Below are positions 26,195-36,919 of a DNA stretch of 64,000 bases, piece after piece. Numbering within the stretch: position 1 is the first letter of the stretch; every line of letters starts with the position of its first letter. The notes under the pieces were generated by a model. It saw nothing but the letters and a program-made list of their open reading frames with translations. It was not told the DNA's origin and ran no database searches. Position numbers and translations under genes: made by a program. Source of the DNA: Phoebastria nigripes (taxonomy: Eukaryota; Chordata; Aves; Procellariiformes; Diomedeidae); assembly GCA_035582835.1 (NCBI GenBank), contig JAYKAV010000900.1, positions 649,539 to 713,538 on the forward strand, read 5' to 3'.

Positions 26195-26281
26195 AAGAAG
26201 TCTGACGGAGGGGAGGAAGGCGGCATGGCACAGCTTCCGGATGGTCCAGTTGAGTGGCCGGGGAGCGTCGGTCTGATTCAT
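26192..26281 (-). CDS. TRPM3: TRPM3 alpha-type first coding exon (30 codons, splice donor side)
   Basis: TRPM3 is a plasma-membrane, calcium-permeable TRP channel opened by steroids such as pregnenolone sulfate and by heat. This exon encodes only the start of its cytosolic N-terminus. Read on the minus strand, the ATG at 26281-26279 opens 30 codons that include [19 protein letters not shown] and end LLK. They are followed directly by GTACGG, a good donor in phase 0. From memory, mammalian alpha isoforms carry nearly the same peptide, with an alanine where this copy has threonine at residue 4, and then continue with an exon beginning AQKSWIER. I found no such downstream exon in the window. The start is chosen because an in-frame TAG lies 16 codons upstream, so the longer mammalian N-terminus cannot begin on this exon. 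The -3 base is G, an acceptable initiation context. The exon sits in a CpG island, consistent with an alternative promoter. Identity is confident; exact transcript structure is inferred. Confidence 0.85.
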
Positions 26282-26329
26282 GACCCCCCACAAATCCCAC
26301 CGGGAGATCAGCCGCAGACCTGACAGCGC
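26282..26329 (-). other. TRPM3: in-frame conserved leader upstream of the TRPM3 ATG (probable 5' UTR)
   Basis: Sixteen codons lie between an in-frame TAG (26332-26330) and the ATG. Translated, their last part reads SRWDLWGV directly before MNQ. Mammalian alpha isoforms, as I remember them, have SWWNLEGV at the same place, so five of eight residues agree. This suggests the region was once coding, or is coding in other lineages, but here it is cut off by the stop and should be untranslated unless an undetected upstream exon is spliced into it. I see no convincing acceptor in these 48 bases. Confidence 0.55.
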
Positions 26330-26870
26330 CTACCGCGGAAACCGCCCGCCCGGGCGCGGGCATCCCACGCGCATCCCGCCCGCGCCCGCGGTGCGGCAGG
26401 GCAGGGCTCGCCCGGCGCGGGCAGAGGCTGGGCTGGGCGAGCGGCGCGGCTGTAGCCACCGATCCTCCTTAAGAAAGCAACCTCCTGCGTGGGAACAGCA
26501 GTGCTCATGCATACCAAATGTGGCTGAATGGAGGCGACCAGCCCGCTGCTCAGGGCAGGCGGCACTGGTTGAGCAGAGAGGGGCAGCCCGCATAAAAAAA
26601 AAGGCTGCAGTCAGGGCTGCTGCTCCTGCTCTCTCCCTCCTGCCCTCCTCAGAGAGCAGCCAGGTTAGCCTCTCCCAGGCAAGCTGAGCCATCCGCCTCG
26701 CTCCTCCGCTTCCCTGGGCGAAAAGCAGGGCAGAAAGGAGATAATTTAAATAAAGCAAGCGGAGGGGTACTTGCACTTTCTTTCCCAAAGCATTGCGAGG
26801 AGAGGGAAACCGGCATGAGGGGAGGGGCCAACGCTCAGACAGCAAAGATTGAGAGGGGAGAAAATTAATT

Positions 26871-27684
26871 CACTCTTGATTTACTGATATAGTGGACCCA
26901 GAAAGCACAGTTTCATTGATCTGGCATAGTATTGGTGCGCTAGTGGCAAGTGGCAGCAGTTAGAAGCTGTACTATAAGAGCATTAACATCCACATTCTGG
27001 CAAAAAAAAAAAATGAACAAACCAAGTTCAGAATTCATCTCATTTTAATATTAAATCTATGTGCAGAATAATTCTTTTAAAGACATGCAAACACATGAAT
27101 TAGTAGTGCTGGGGCATTTAAAGTATAGCAAAGCATGTTTCCATTTGGGGCAGTAACTGGCTTTCCCAACCAATGAAGATATTCTTAATGCCAGCTCCAG
27201 CTACAGGAGAAATACCTTTTTCCCACTATTTTTTGGAGGGAACGAAGATTACCTGAGGGAAGAGTTGGAAAGTGCAAAAGCAAACATCTTATAAAGCAAT
27301 GGGAATTTTTTTGTTTTGCCAGTAATGACCAGTTTTCACTCAGATTATGGAAGAAAATAGCCACTTCTCAGTAAAGTTTAAATCTCCCATAACTCAGGTG
27401 AGAAAATACACATTCAATTTACCTGGCTAGATTTCATTCATCTGCCATTTTCATATTTCCTTTTAAGCCCCATAGTGCACATATTTTTCTCCTCCATTTA
27501 TAATTTATTCCTATTATTGTGTCTACATTCATCAGCAAAAGCTGAATAAATCTCCAAATGAGGGGAAAGAGATGAAGAATATTGTTTCCATGAGGCTATG
27601 CTAATCTGCCTGGGTTACATATTACTGTCTATAATGTTTTGCAGTAGGGTTGCAAATCTAAAACTCTCTAACATGAAACATGGG
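26871..27684. other. AT-rich non-coding DNA upstream of the TRPM3 island
   Basis: Unique-looking AT-rich sequence with an A run at about 27003-27013. No gene or repeat recognised. It would be the proximal upstream region, or intron 1, of TRPM3. Confidence 0.6.
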
Positions 27685-28981
27685 GTGCTCGCAAGCCATG
27701 TGCAGGACAACCAGGGGATCAGGCCCAGCCAGCACAGGTTCATGAAAGGCANGTCCTGCTTGACCAACCTGATCTCCTTCTACGACCAGGTGACCCGCCT
27801 AGTGGATGAGGGAAAGGCTGTGGATGTGGTCTACCTGGACTTCAGTAAAGCCTTCGACACTGTCTCCCACAGCATTCTCCTAGAGAAGCTGGCGGCTCAT
27901 GGCCTAGACAAGTGTACTCTTCGCTGGGTAAAAAACTGGCTGGACAGCCGGGCCCAGGGAGTTGTGGTGAATGGAGTGAAATCCAGTTGGTGGCCGGTCA
28001 TGAGCGGTGTTCCCCAGGGTTCAGTTTTGGGGCCGGTCTTGTTCAATATCTTTATCAATGATCTGGATGAGGGGATTGAGGGCTCCCTCAGTAAATTTGC
28101 AGACGACACCAAGTTGGGCAGGAGTGTTGATCTGCTCGATGGTAGGAAGGTTCTGCAGAGGGACCTGGACAGGCTGGATCCATGGGCTGAGGCCAATGGC
28201 ATGAGGTTCAACAAGGCCAAGTGCTGGGTCCTGCCCTTCGGCCACAACAACCCCATGCAATGCTACAGGCTTGGGGAAGAGTGGCTGGAAAGCTGCCTGT
28301 CGGAAAAGGACCTGGGGGTGCTGGTTGACAGCCAGTTGAATATGAGCTGACAATGTGCCCAGGTGGCCAAGAAGGCCAACGGCATCCTGGCCTGTCTCAG
28401 AAATAGTGTGGCCAGCAGGAGTAGGGAGGTGATCGTGCCCCTGTACTCGGCACTGGTGAGGCCACAGCTGGAATACTGTGTTCAGTTTTGGGCCCCTCAC
28501 TACAAGAAGGACATTGAGGTGCTGGAGCATGTCCAGAGGAGGGCAATGAGGCTGGTGAAGGGTCTGGAGAACAAGTCTTACGAGGAGTGGCTGAGGGAAC
28601 TGGGACTGTTTAGCCTGGAGAAGAGGAGGCTGAGGGGAGACCTTATCACTCTCTACAACTACCTGAAAGGAGGTTGTAGCGAGGTGGGTGGTGGTCTCTT
28701 CTCCAAAGCAACTAGAGATACGATGAGAGGAAATGGCCTCAAGTTGCACCAGGGGAGGTTTAGATTGGGTATTAGGAAAAATTTCTTTACTGAAAGAGTG
28801 GTTAAACATTGGAACAGGCTGCCCAGGGAAGTGGTTGAGTCACCTTCCCTGGAAGTATTTAAAAGACGTGTAGATGAGACGCTTAGGGACATGGTTTAGT
28901 GGGCATGGTGGTGTTGGTTTGACGGTTGGACTCAATGATCTTAGAGGTCTTTTCCAACCTTAATGATTCTATGATTCTATG
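27685..28981 (+). mobile_element. well-preserved 5'-truncated CR1 LINE
   Basis: The best-preserved CR1 in the window. It begins within the reverse-transcriptase domain of ORF2 and runs through to the 3' UTR, ending with two perfect ATTCTATG octamers (28966-28981). The 5' break is near 27685-27697, where similarity to CR1 begins. As is usual for CR1, no target-site duplication is seen. Its last ~420 bases closely resemble the fragment at 33.8 kb, so both belong to the same subfamily. Confidence 0.96.
27691..28899 (+). pseudogene. CR1 ORF2 reverse transcriptase, 5'-truncated, one in-frame stop
   Basis: CR1 ORF2 encodes an APE-type endonuclease and a reverse transcriptase for target-primed insertion. 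Only the reverse transcriptase and C-terminal region remain. In order I see YLDFSKAFD (about 27832-27858, first catalytic aspartate block), [10 protein letters not shown] (28006-28035), FADD (28096-28107, catalytic), then C-terminal conserved blocks including [19 protein letters not shown] and [18 protein letters not shown]. The frame is continuous for about 400 codons apart from a TGA at 28348-28350, in the place where related copies have glutamine. The copy is dead because it lacks the 5' half and has this stop. One n at 27752 lies in a codon near the start. Confidence 0.93.
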
Positions 28982-31900
28982 AATACTTCTGGTTTGCTTT
29001 TTAAAGTTTGTTTAAGGACAGACAACTCTGGGGAGAACAGGGAAACTCCGTACCTCAGTCAATAGCATCAGGTCCTCCAAGGTAAATGGAGGATCCTAAA
29101 AACACTGAAGTTATCCCAGTTGAGCAGGGTAAGGATTTATGTATACACCCCAGTCTTCCTCTCCGAAGGAAGTCTTGCCCTTGTACATAGATCGATATTC
29201 TCCAAAGCCTATATATTGGGGCCCATGTAGAAGGAGCCCATGTGCATTGAGGTGGAAGCCCAGTACCTTTATGCTTTGTTTGAACATATGCAAACCAGCC
29301 AGCTCCTCCTCACTGTACCCTCTCAAGAATTGTATCAATGTTCTTATTCAACCTCAGTATTGGATAAAAAATTCTTCTGCCCAGAATATCAAGTCCCAGA
29401 ACATAGTGCAAGGCTGACGAAGAACCAGAAGAGCTCTCTCACCTGTTCCACCCCACTATATATGGCAAAATTATAAAACTTCAAAGGTGCAGAGACCAGA
29501 CCGTGGGTTGTCTGCGGAACAGAATGGGTAGAACACCAGGAGCCATTCCCTTGTGACAAAATTTGTGCAGATGAATTTCTGGTTATGACTGGGCAGCTAG
29601 TTTAAATTATACATATTTAAATGCCTTCTTGCTTGAGCTCTGAATGTATTTGTTTTATAAAAGGAGGAAAAAACCTTGTTGTTGATAGTGAAATGGAACA
29701 TGAGTAAGTAAATATGATTTTCTGAAGTTACTTTTCTAAGGCTTCATTAAAGAGGCAAAATTAAGTAGGCAGAAAAAAAAAATCCTGACTTTAAATAGCA
29801 TGCACCTTAAAAAGTGTGCAGCATGATAACTTTGCTCTGTTATAAAGGTAATAATATTCAATTATTAAGCTTTTGGTGTTCATAGTAAAAAGAAAGTAAA
29901 AGATTCAAACAAATCAGAAACAAAGACTTGCAACACTCCCAAGACCATGCCTTTCCCCTGTCCCCCACCCCCAAGCCATGCTGATAACTTTTCTTTACCC
30001 TTGAAGATCAGGAAAGAGTTTCTTGGTAAGGTACCAGACTCATCATTACCTTGACCCTTTCACATGTGTTTTGCATTAGGCATCTGCCATAAACCAAAAT
30101 GTTCAGCCTGTGTGCTAGGGACAAAGACGACAGAGGAATCATAGCATGCTGCCCTTCTTTTCAATGAGTAGAGTAACAAATCTCTGAGGAGGCTAGAGAG
30201 CTGAAGACAATAAAGAAACATAACAGATAGCTTTAATAAACTAAAAATAGTGAGCCCAATCTATCTTCTAGCTTCCACAGAGCTTCCTGTATTTGAGATG
30301 AACTCTATCATTGCCTTCTTCTGCAAACAATACCTTAGGGACAAGAGCTGTAATGTGCTACAGTGTTTAATACACACCAACCTTCTCTCACAGGCCTGTT
30401 TTCCATGGCCTTGTGCCTTGCCTAGTCATTTGTATTTGCAGAAAGTGAGTGCAAGAATACTAACTTCTGTCAGAGGCAGCAAGGAAGCTCTGACAGACAG
30501 GACATTACTGTGACATGGGAGCTTCACTTCCACCACAAAGTCCTTGGGTGCCTTTGGATAGATCATTTAATCCCTGCTTGGCCTTCATTTTAATTCATTT
30601 TAACTTTAATGTATGTCTCTTACCTATAAGACATACTGCAGTGATTTTGAGGCTCTTGAGTGTGAATTTGAGAAAAGTCAAGCAAGGAGATTTCTTTGTC
30701 TTGGCAGCAGCCTCCACCAATTTTTGGTAAGCATAAATGGTGAAGGGTTAGGAAGCAAAGAAGTAAATTCTGAAAAGCTTTTTTTCAGAGATGCTGACAA
30801 CAATGGTTAAAAAAAATAGTGAAAGATTAGGGAGATGATGGGTTTTGTTTGTTTTGTGGGGCTTTTTATCACTTCAGTGAAAAAGTCAGAGTTTGAATCT
30901 CTTATTCTATCCTGTTGGAAAAAGCAAGTGCTCAGCTCAACTCTTCTACAATCTGAGGCCCATTAGGAGATGCAAAGATGTAGCAATCCCACTAGCATTT
31001 AAGTTCCTACTTTGCCAGAGCTAAAAGACAGAGCTGCCAATTTCATATTAAAACACTTTGTCCCTGAAGCATTCTCACTGCACCATCAGTATTCACATCT
31101 AGTTCTTTGTCTCTTGCCAAGGAGCACCTTTGGTACCAGGAAGGCATAGCAAATAGAAGACAAATTCCATTGCTTCCTGCAACACAGAGAGATTTCTATT
31201 CTTCTTAAACCTATTGTTCATGGAAGGCATTTTTAAGAGCACCTCTTTGTAGATTCCTGCCATCTAACGCGATAATAATCCTACACTTAGAAAGCTCTGA
31301 TACAGTAAACTTTAACACCTCTGGGAATGCTACAGAATGAAAAATTGCTGAGAAGTCCATTAACATCCAGACCACTCTCAGCACACCACTAATGTCCCAC
31401 ATTTTCAACATGAGAGCAAACATTTAACAAAAAGATATTATGAACTACAAACCCAGCCAGTGCTCTCCTATCCTGCCCAGTTAACAATTCCTTTATGAAA
31501 TAAGAGACGTTGTGTAAATGAAAAGCAGAAAGGGAAGGACAAGGAAACCAGAGAGATGTATGGTAGAAAGCAACATCTTCTGTGTGGCTGCTGCCTAACT
31601 GGGCACAAACATCAGGTGGAGGCAGGAGAGTTTTCCCATGATATCATACCTGTACATCAACAGATGTGAGAAGAAAGATACATCTTCTTCAAAGTGCAGC
31701 TATAGGCCACTTTGCCAAGGCTTCCTTGCTCTTGGAGCACCTTTCCTGTTTCCCCAAGGGCTTGCACCGCCCAGTGAGACAGCAAAAGCCAGAGAAAATA
31801 AGAGCTACCCTTGCACCCCTTTGCTTGCAGTGCTCAACATGGGAGTACTCCAGAGACTCACTGAAGCACAGGTGGTAGCTCTTCATAACACACTTTGGCC

Positions 31901-32052
31901 ATCTCCTAGGTTTGTGGAGGAACAACAGAAAAAGGTTGTGCAGGATGGCAACAGAAAAAGAAGTAGTAATTCAGAAACTCTTATTTAAAAGTCGGAGCTA
32001 ACAAAGCATTTCATAGGTGTAGTCAAGAAGTATCGGTCATCTTACTACCGAG
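28982..32052. other. AT-rich non-coding DNA
   Basis: No gene supported. Open frames reach only 116 codons (31638-31988) and lack recognisable domains. A possible MIR-like remnant is listed separately at 30533-30640. A C-rich run (CCCCTGTCCCCCACCCCC) lies near 29955-29972. Confidence 0.6.
30533..30640 (+). repeat. possible ancient MIR-like SINE remnant
   Basis: The block CCTTTGGATAGATCATTTAATCC followed by TGCTTGGCCTTCATTTT follows the order of the MIR core (CCTTGGGCAAGTCACTTAACC, then TCTGGGCCTCAGTTTCC). The match is short and diverged, and MIR copies are rare in birds, so this is tentative. Confidence 0.35.
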
Positions 32053-32627
32053 TGTTGTGGTTTAACCCCAGCCAGCAACTAAGCACCACACAGCCGCTCA
32101 CTTACACCCTCCTGGTGGGATGGGGGAGAGAATCGGAAGAGTAAAAGTGAGAAAACTCGTGGGTTGAGATAAAGACAGTTTAATAGGTAAAGCAAAAGCT
32201 GCACATGCAAGCAAAGCAAAACAAGGAATTCATTCACTGCTTCCCATCGGCAAGCAGGTGTTCAGCCATCTCCAGGAAAGCAGGGCTCCATCACGCATAA
32301 CAGTTAGTTGGGAAGACAAATGCCATCACTCCAAACGTCCCCCCCTTCCTTCTTCTTCCCCCAGTTTATATACCGAGCATGACGTCATATGGTATGGAAT
32401 ACTCCATTGGCCAGTTGGGTTAGCTGTCCTGACTATGCTCCCTCCCAGCTTCTTGTGCATCTGGCAGAGCATGGGAAGCTGAAAAGTCTTTGACTAGTGT
32501 AAGCACTGCTTAGCAACTACTAAAACATCAGTGTGTTATCAACATTATTCTCATACTAAATCCAAAACACAGCACTATACCAACCACTAGGAAGAAAATC
32601 AACTCCATCCCAGCTGAAACCAGGACA
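32053..32627 (-). mobile_element. solo LTR of the same ERVK-like family
   Basis: On the minus strand this is a full LTR, homologous to those at 20.6 and 22.6 kb: start near CAGGACA/TGTCCTGG at 32627, a TATA-like element around 32365-32372, the polyadenylation region, and an end at 32053 in TGTTGTGG (plus strand). No internal sequence is attached on either side, so it probably arose by recombination between two LTRs. The flanks CCGAG (32048-32052) and CCCAG (32628-32632) may be a target-site duplication with one change. Confidence 0.85.
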
Positions 32628-33792
32628 CCCAGTCACTTCGTAGGTCCGTAAGCTAAACAATATTGAAGAGTACATCAACGAACAGAAGCCTTNATTTATA
32701 ACAGCAACAGCATTTTTTCAACACACTCATATTTCAGTTTATTTACCTTCATTTTGTGTGATTTCTTGCAAAAATCAGAGAATAGAAAGATAAGTATATA
32801 TTATAAAGTTTGGATAAACTATGCTCAACTTCATGCCTGCCATAACATCTTAACAGACCCCGATTTTCTTGAAGCTTAACTCAACTGATAACTTTCTCCA
32901 CTGCTCTCACATCTTTTCTATTCACAGCATGCCTAGGTAGCTTTTTCTGCTGTTATCTTTGCTAAGGTATTTCACAGGTCTTCCGCCACATGCTCATATC
33001 CATTACTCCCTCTCCCTCAGACACAGACACACATATTAATGTAATGTCTATATACTTACTAAATGTTAATTAAANAATTTGTCCTAGATGCAGGCAATTC
33101 TGTAGATGGTTTCAGGCACATACATAAATGGTATTGTATGTAGCTATAAATGATGGCTTTTGGCAACTGACTGAAAAGCCAGAATAAATAGTATTCTTTC
33201 TGTTATCTTAAGTTTTATAGGTGTGAATATCAAATATGATTAAATTATTTTATGTGCCTACACACTACCACCTTGAGGTCACCTTTAACTGATCTGCATC
33301 TGGCTTTTGCCTGGGAAAGCACCTAGCTGGGCTACCGCAAGACATCTCAGGGGTACTACAGCACACAGCCACTTCAGGGAACTAGGGGAAGTGGACTTGT
33401 GAGAGAGCACATGATCTGGGCAGTGCAGACACACCTCGTGCTCCCTTGTCAGAGGTATTTTCCTAGAGACCCTGTTAGAGTGTTCCCAGTTCCAAAATAA
33501 GCAAGTGGAGGTGCAGGCTCAAAGTCAGACTATACACACAGAAAATGGAAGTTTGAGCAGGTATGTCACAAGCAGCCTTCACCATTACTTGTGGTTTCAC
33601 TTCTGAAGCTAATGGCAGGAAGTCTTGATAATTTGCACCATTTTACCTTCAGTTGCTCCCTGGGTACTTGTAAATCTGCCTACCCTTAATTATTGAAGCT
33701 GTATCCTTGAATAGTGTATTTCACCACACATTCCTCTTCAATTGCAGTTTGCAACCTTCTAAAGTTTATCTTTGAAAGGGATTAAAACACAT
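32628..33792. other. AT-rich non-coding DNA
   Basis: No gene, RNA gene or transposon recognised. Two single ambiguous bases (n) occur at about 32692 and 33075. Confidence 0.6.
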
Positions 33793-34236
33793 AGGCAATG
33801 AAGCTGGTGAAGGGTCTGGAGAACAAGTCTTATAAGGAGCGACTGAGGGAACTGGGACTGTTTAGTGTGGAGAAGAGGAGGCCGAGGGGAGATCTTATCA
33901 CTCTCTACAACCACCTGAAAGGAGGTTGTANTGAGGTGGGTGTCAGTCTCTTCTCCAAAGCAACTAGAGATAGGATGAGAGGAAACAGCTTCAAGTTGTG
34001 CCAATGGAGGTTTAGATTGGATATTAGGAAAAATTTCTTTACTGAAAGAGTGGTCAAGCATTGGAACAGGCTGCCCAGGGAAGTGGTTGAGTCACCATCC
34101 CTGGAGGTATTTAAAAGACGTGTAGATGAGGCGCTTAGGGACATGGTTTAGTGGGCATGGGGGTGTTGGGTTGATGGTTGGACTCGATGATCTTAGAGGT
34201 CCTTTCCAACCTTAATGATTCTATGAAATTTCTATG
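33793..34236 (+). mobile_element. CR1 LINE 3' fragment
   Basis: A short 5'-truncated CR1 copy coding for the last ~115 residues of ORF2, with an open frame to 34151 that includes [18 protein letters not shown]. The 3' UTR and a terminal ATTCTATG (34218-34225) follow, then a degenerate second octamer. It is nearly the same, block for block, as 28540-28981, so both come from one CR1 subfamily. One n lies at 33931. Confidence 0.94.
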
Positions 34237-36672
34237 AAATAACACTTTTATGTTGGGACCAGAAATGTCCATGGTTGATTACTATGTAGAAACAAATACT
34301 GCATTTTAGATTACAATCTATCTTAATTTAAATTAACTTTCAAGCGTAGGCAAGCTGTTAGTTCTGTAACCTCTACAGCATACGACAGAAATTAGGCTGC
34401 TTAAACATTCAGATTTCTGTTTATGCGAAAAGTTTCTCTCCATCTTAGCCATCATGTTCTTATCTGCACTGTTTAACTTTGTGTTAATGCTTTCTCAGTT
34501 TTGACCTGTAACCTCATTTTCTCTATCATTTCTAGCTCAGTATCAACTTTACTGAGTTATGTTGGTGTAATATTTTCCTATAGATAAATGGGAAGCATTT
34601 TCTAGTCTTGATTATCTTGGTAAATAAAATGCAGAAAAAATATGAAACTTCATGAAAAGGAGCAATTTGCCCTGACTGCTAAGCATTTCAACAAAGACCC
34701 TACACAGCAACTGCCTTGCAATAGGGCACTTCATTTGCCACAGACGGACGCAGTATGCAACAAGAGCATCTTTCTTACCTCAGCTCATAGTCCTCCAGAA
34801 CTGGAAAGTAGTTTAGTATCCTTTGAAAGTGGCAAAGAATTACAAAAATCTCTAATGCCTTCTGCTGTGTGGTTAGAAAGAACCAAGATAACCAAACGAT
34901 ATTTTCCACATGTACTGAGTACCTGCATGAATCCCCCCTACCAGCTTTAGCCTCCTCCCAAAGGCAAAGGCCTTACCCTAGAGCAGACACCCTCTCTGAC
35001 GATTAAGCCTCCTGCAACCACTTGGCTCAGACTTGCAGGGTTGAGCACATTTGGTGTTTCATTACCCACCCACCTGCTTTCCTGAGAATTCACTTCCACC
35101 AAATTTTTATCATCTTCAGCATGCATCAGTGCGGAGAGCTAATCCTGTGCTGCCTTTTGTACTTTCCCCAGCTGCTCAGTTAGGTGGGTACCAGTATTCA
35201 TAACGCTTTGAGGAACTAATCTGGCCACCAAGTGCTTATGGTGAAGTGTGTCTGCTGGTGAATGGTTCAGTCACCAAAACTGAAGAGAAAAGACCACACT
35301 GGGGGACCCTCACACTCGTGAGGAAACACCCCAGTGACTGATGGCCCAGAACAGATAGGCACAGCAGGCAGCACCACAGAAGCAGCTGCAGGAAGATTGT
35401 CAAATCAATTTAACACAAACAGGTGTAGTGCTAGCAACTAACAGCAAAAAGTCCTTGGTAAAGAGATAAAATTATGCTTATTACACAGGTGCTACGAATT
35501 AACTAACTGTATACTTGAACTTTTATTAGGAAATCCTTTACAGAAGTTTCAGAGTCACTGGAAAATAAAGCTTGCACAAGANTTGTAAGTATTTCTTCCT
35601 CACAGATTTTTAGCAGCAGTGTCTTCTGCCAGGCAATGGGAAGACGACTTACAGCAGAGCTGTTGATCCTCTGCATCCCCTGAGCAATTTTTTTCTTTTA
35701 AAGAGTAACACAAGTAAAAGTGTAAGATTGGGATCTTAATGAAATTAAACAAAAGGGGAATGCCAAAAGCTGGACCAAGTTGTGAAACAAAGGTAGTATT
35801 CAAAACCACAATTTTCTTTTCAAATACATATAAATGACTCCTGTGGTCTACTTTAAAATACACTTTCAAACTGACCACCTTAATCAAGTCTATTTTTAGC
35901 ACTTTACACATTTTGTTTTGATTTATTTTTGAAGTCACATACCAAGTCCGCGTATGTTCTTGTTATTTCCTGGGCTCACAAACACCTGCAATTTTACACC
36001 TACATTTTCACTGCGGCAATTATAAGCACATCTGGACAGCAACAAACTCTGGATGGTGCAATATAGGTGTTTTCCATAGTGTCTGTTGCATTTATTATGT
36101 ATTTGCATTCAGTGGCACACTGGGGACAAAATCAAAGTTTGGGGCCTTTTAGACTGATCACTGATCAAAGCTGTAGGAAAAGTAGTTAATGCCCTCCAGA
36201 GACAGTAATCTAGTTTCCTACCCAGACACAACAGATAGGTGACACGAAAAGTACCAGATGAGCGCAACAGTAAAAAGAGCATCAATTGTATCAAATAAGC
36301 TGTAGTCTCAGCTTGCACTTGCCTAACCACTTCCAGGGGATGCTGTTTGAAGGCACCAAGGCAGATGCCTGTAAAAATTAGAGAAATGGTCTGCACTGAC
36401 TTACTAAAAATCATTCCAGTTCTGACAGAAGACTCAAACCTATTAAGTACATATACCGCCACTAAACATGACATTCTCTCTTAGTGTCTTATATTATAGG
36501 CAATTTTTTACTGGAGTCTGATATTGCATGTAAAGGATGTATTTCTGAAGTCCTGTGACTGTAGATACCTAGGAAATTACCAAAAAAAATTGCTCATCAG
36601 GAGGAAACATTTTCCAGGTTTTTTTTTTTTTGAAAGATAGAAAAAACTCTGCTTGTCTTTTTAAAATCCCTT

Positions 36673-36692
36673 TTGTTGTTGTTGTTGTTGTT
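36673..36692 (+). repeat. (TTG)n microsatellite
   Basis: Six and two-thirds perfect TTG copies, about 40 bases after a poly-T run. Confidence 0.85.
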
Positions 36693-36907
36693 ATAGGATT
36701 TAAATCCTTTTTCTGCTCAGATGTAAAGCATAGTTTAGTTTCTTGCTCAAAAGAAACCACAGAAATGAGGAAATCAGAAACTAAACCCTTATTGTTGTTT
36801 TTACATTGCATCACATCTGTTTCACAGGTTATAGATAAATTAAATTAGTCCATTTGAGAAGCCATCACTTATACTCCAAAAATGCAAGCCCAAACTGTAT
36901 TACATTT

Positions 36908-36919
36908 GGGGGGGGGGGG
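36908..36919 (+). repeat. poly-G run
   Basis: Twelve consecutive G residues in an otherwise AT-rich region; the length is prone to sequencing error. Confidence 0.8.

Larger units (their letters stand above)
26100..26870 (-). promoter_or_regulatory. TRPM3: CpG island, likely promoter of TRPM3 alpha-type transcripts
   Basis: This is the only CpG-dense stretch in the 64 kb. CpG and GC content are highest at about 26295-26460, with several GC-box-like runs of CCCGCCCG type. It spans the TRPM3 exon and about 590 bases upstream of it. A near-palindromic TTTAAAT around 26748-26755 could act as a TATA-like element in either direction, but no start site can be fixed from sequence alone. The long minus-strand open frame at 26330-26845 is low-complexity and is best explained by lack of stop codons in GC-rich DNA. 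The surrounding sequence is AT-rich, so the island stands out sharply. Confidence 0.75.

Noticed and set aside
26330..26845. 171-codon minus-strand frame in the CpG island, in frame with the TRPM3 exon
   Set aside because: Low-complexity Ala/Arg/Pro-rich translation typical of GC-rich DNA, ended by TAG before the exon; overlapping frames are open on both strands.
28021..28809. 262-codon minus-strand frame
   Set aside because: It lies antisense to the CR1 reverse-transcriptase frame and is a shadow of its codon composition.
36109..36474. 121-codon minus-strand hydrophobic frame
   Set aside because: No recognisable family or signal, surrounded by AT-rich non-coding DNA; isolated frames of this length are expected by chance in 64 kb.
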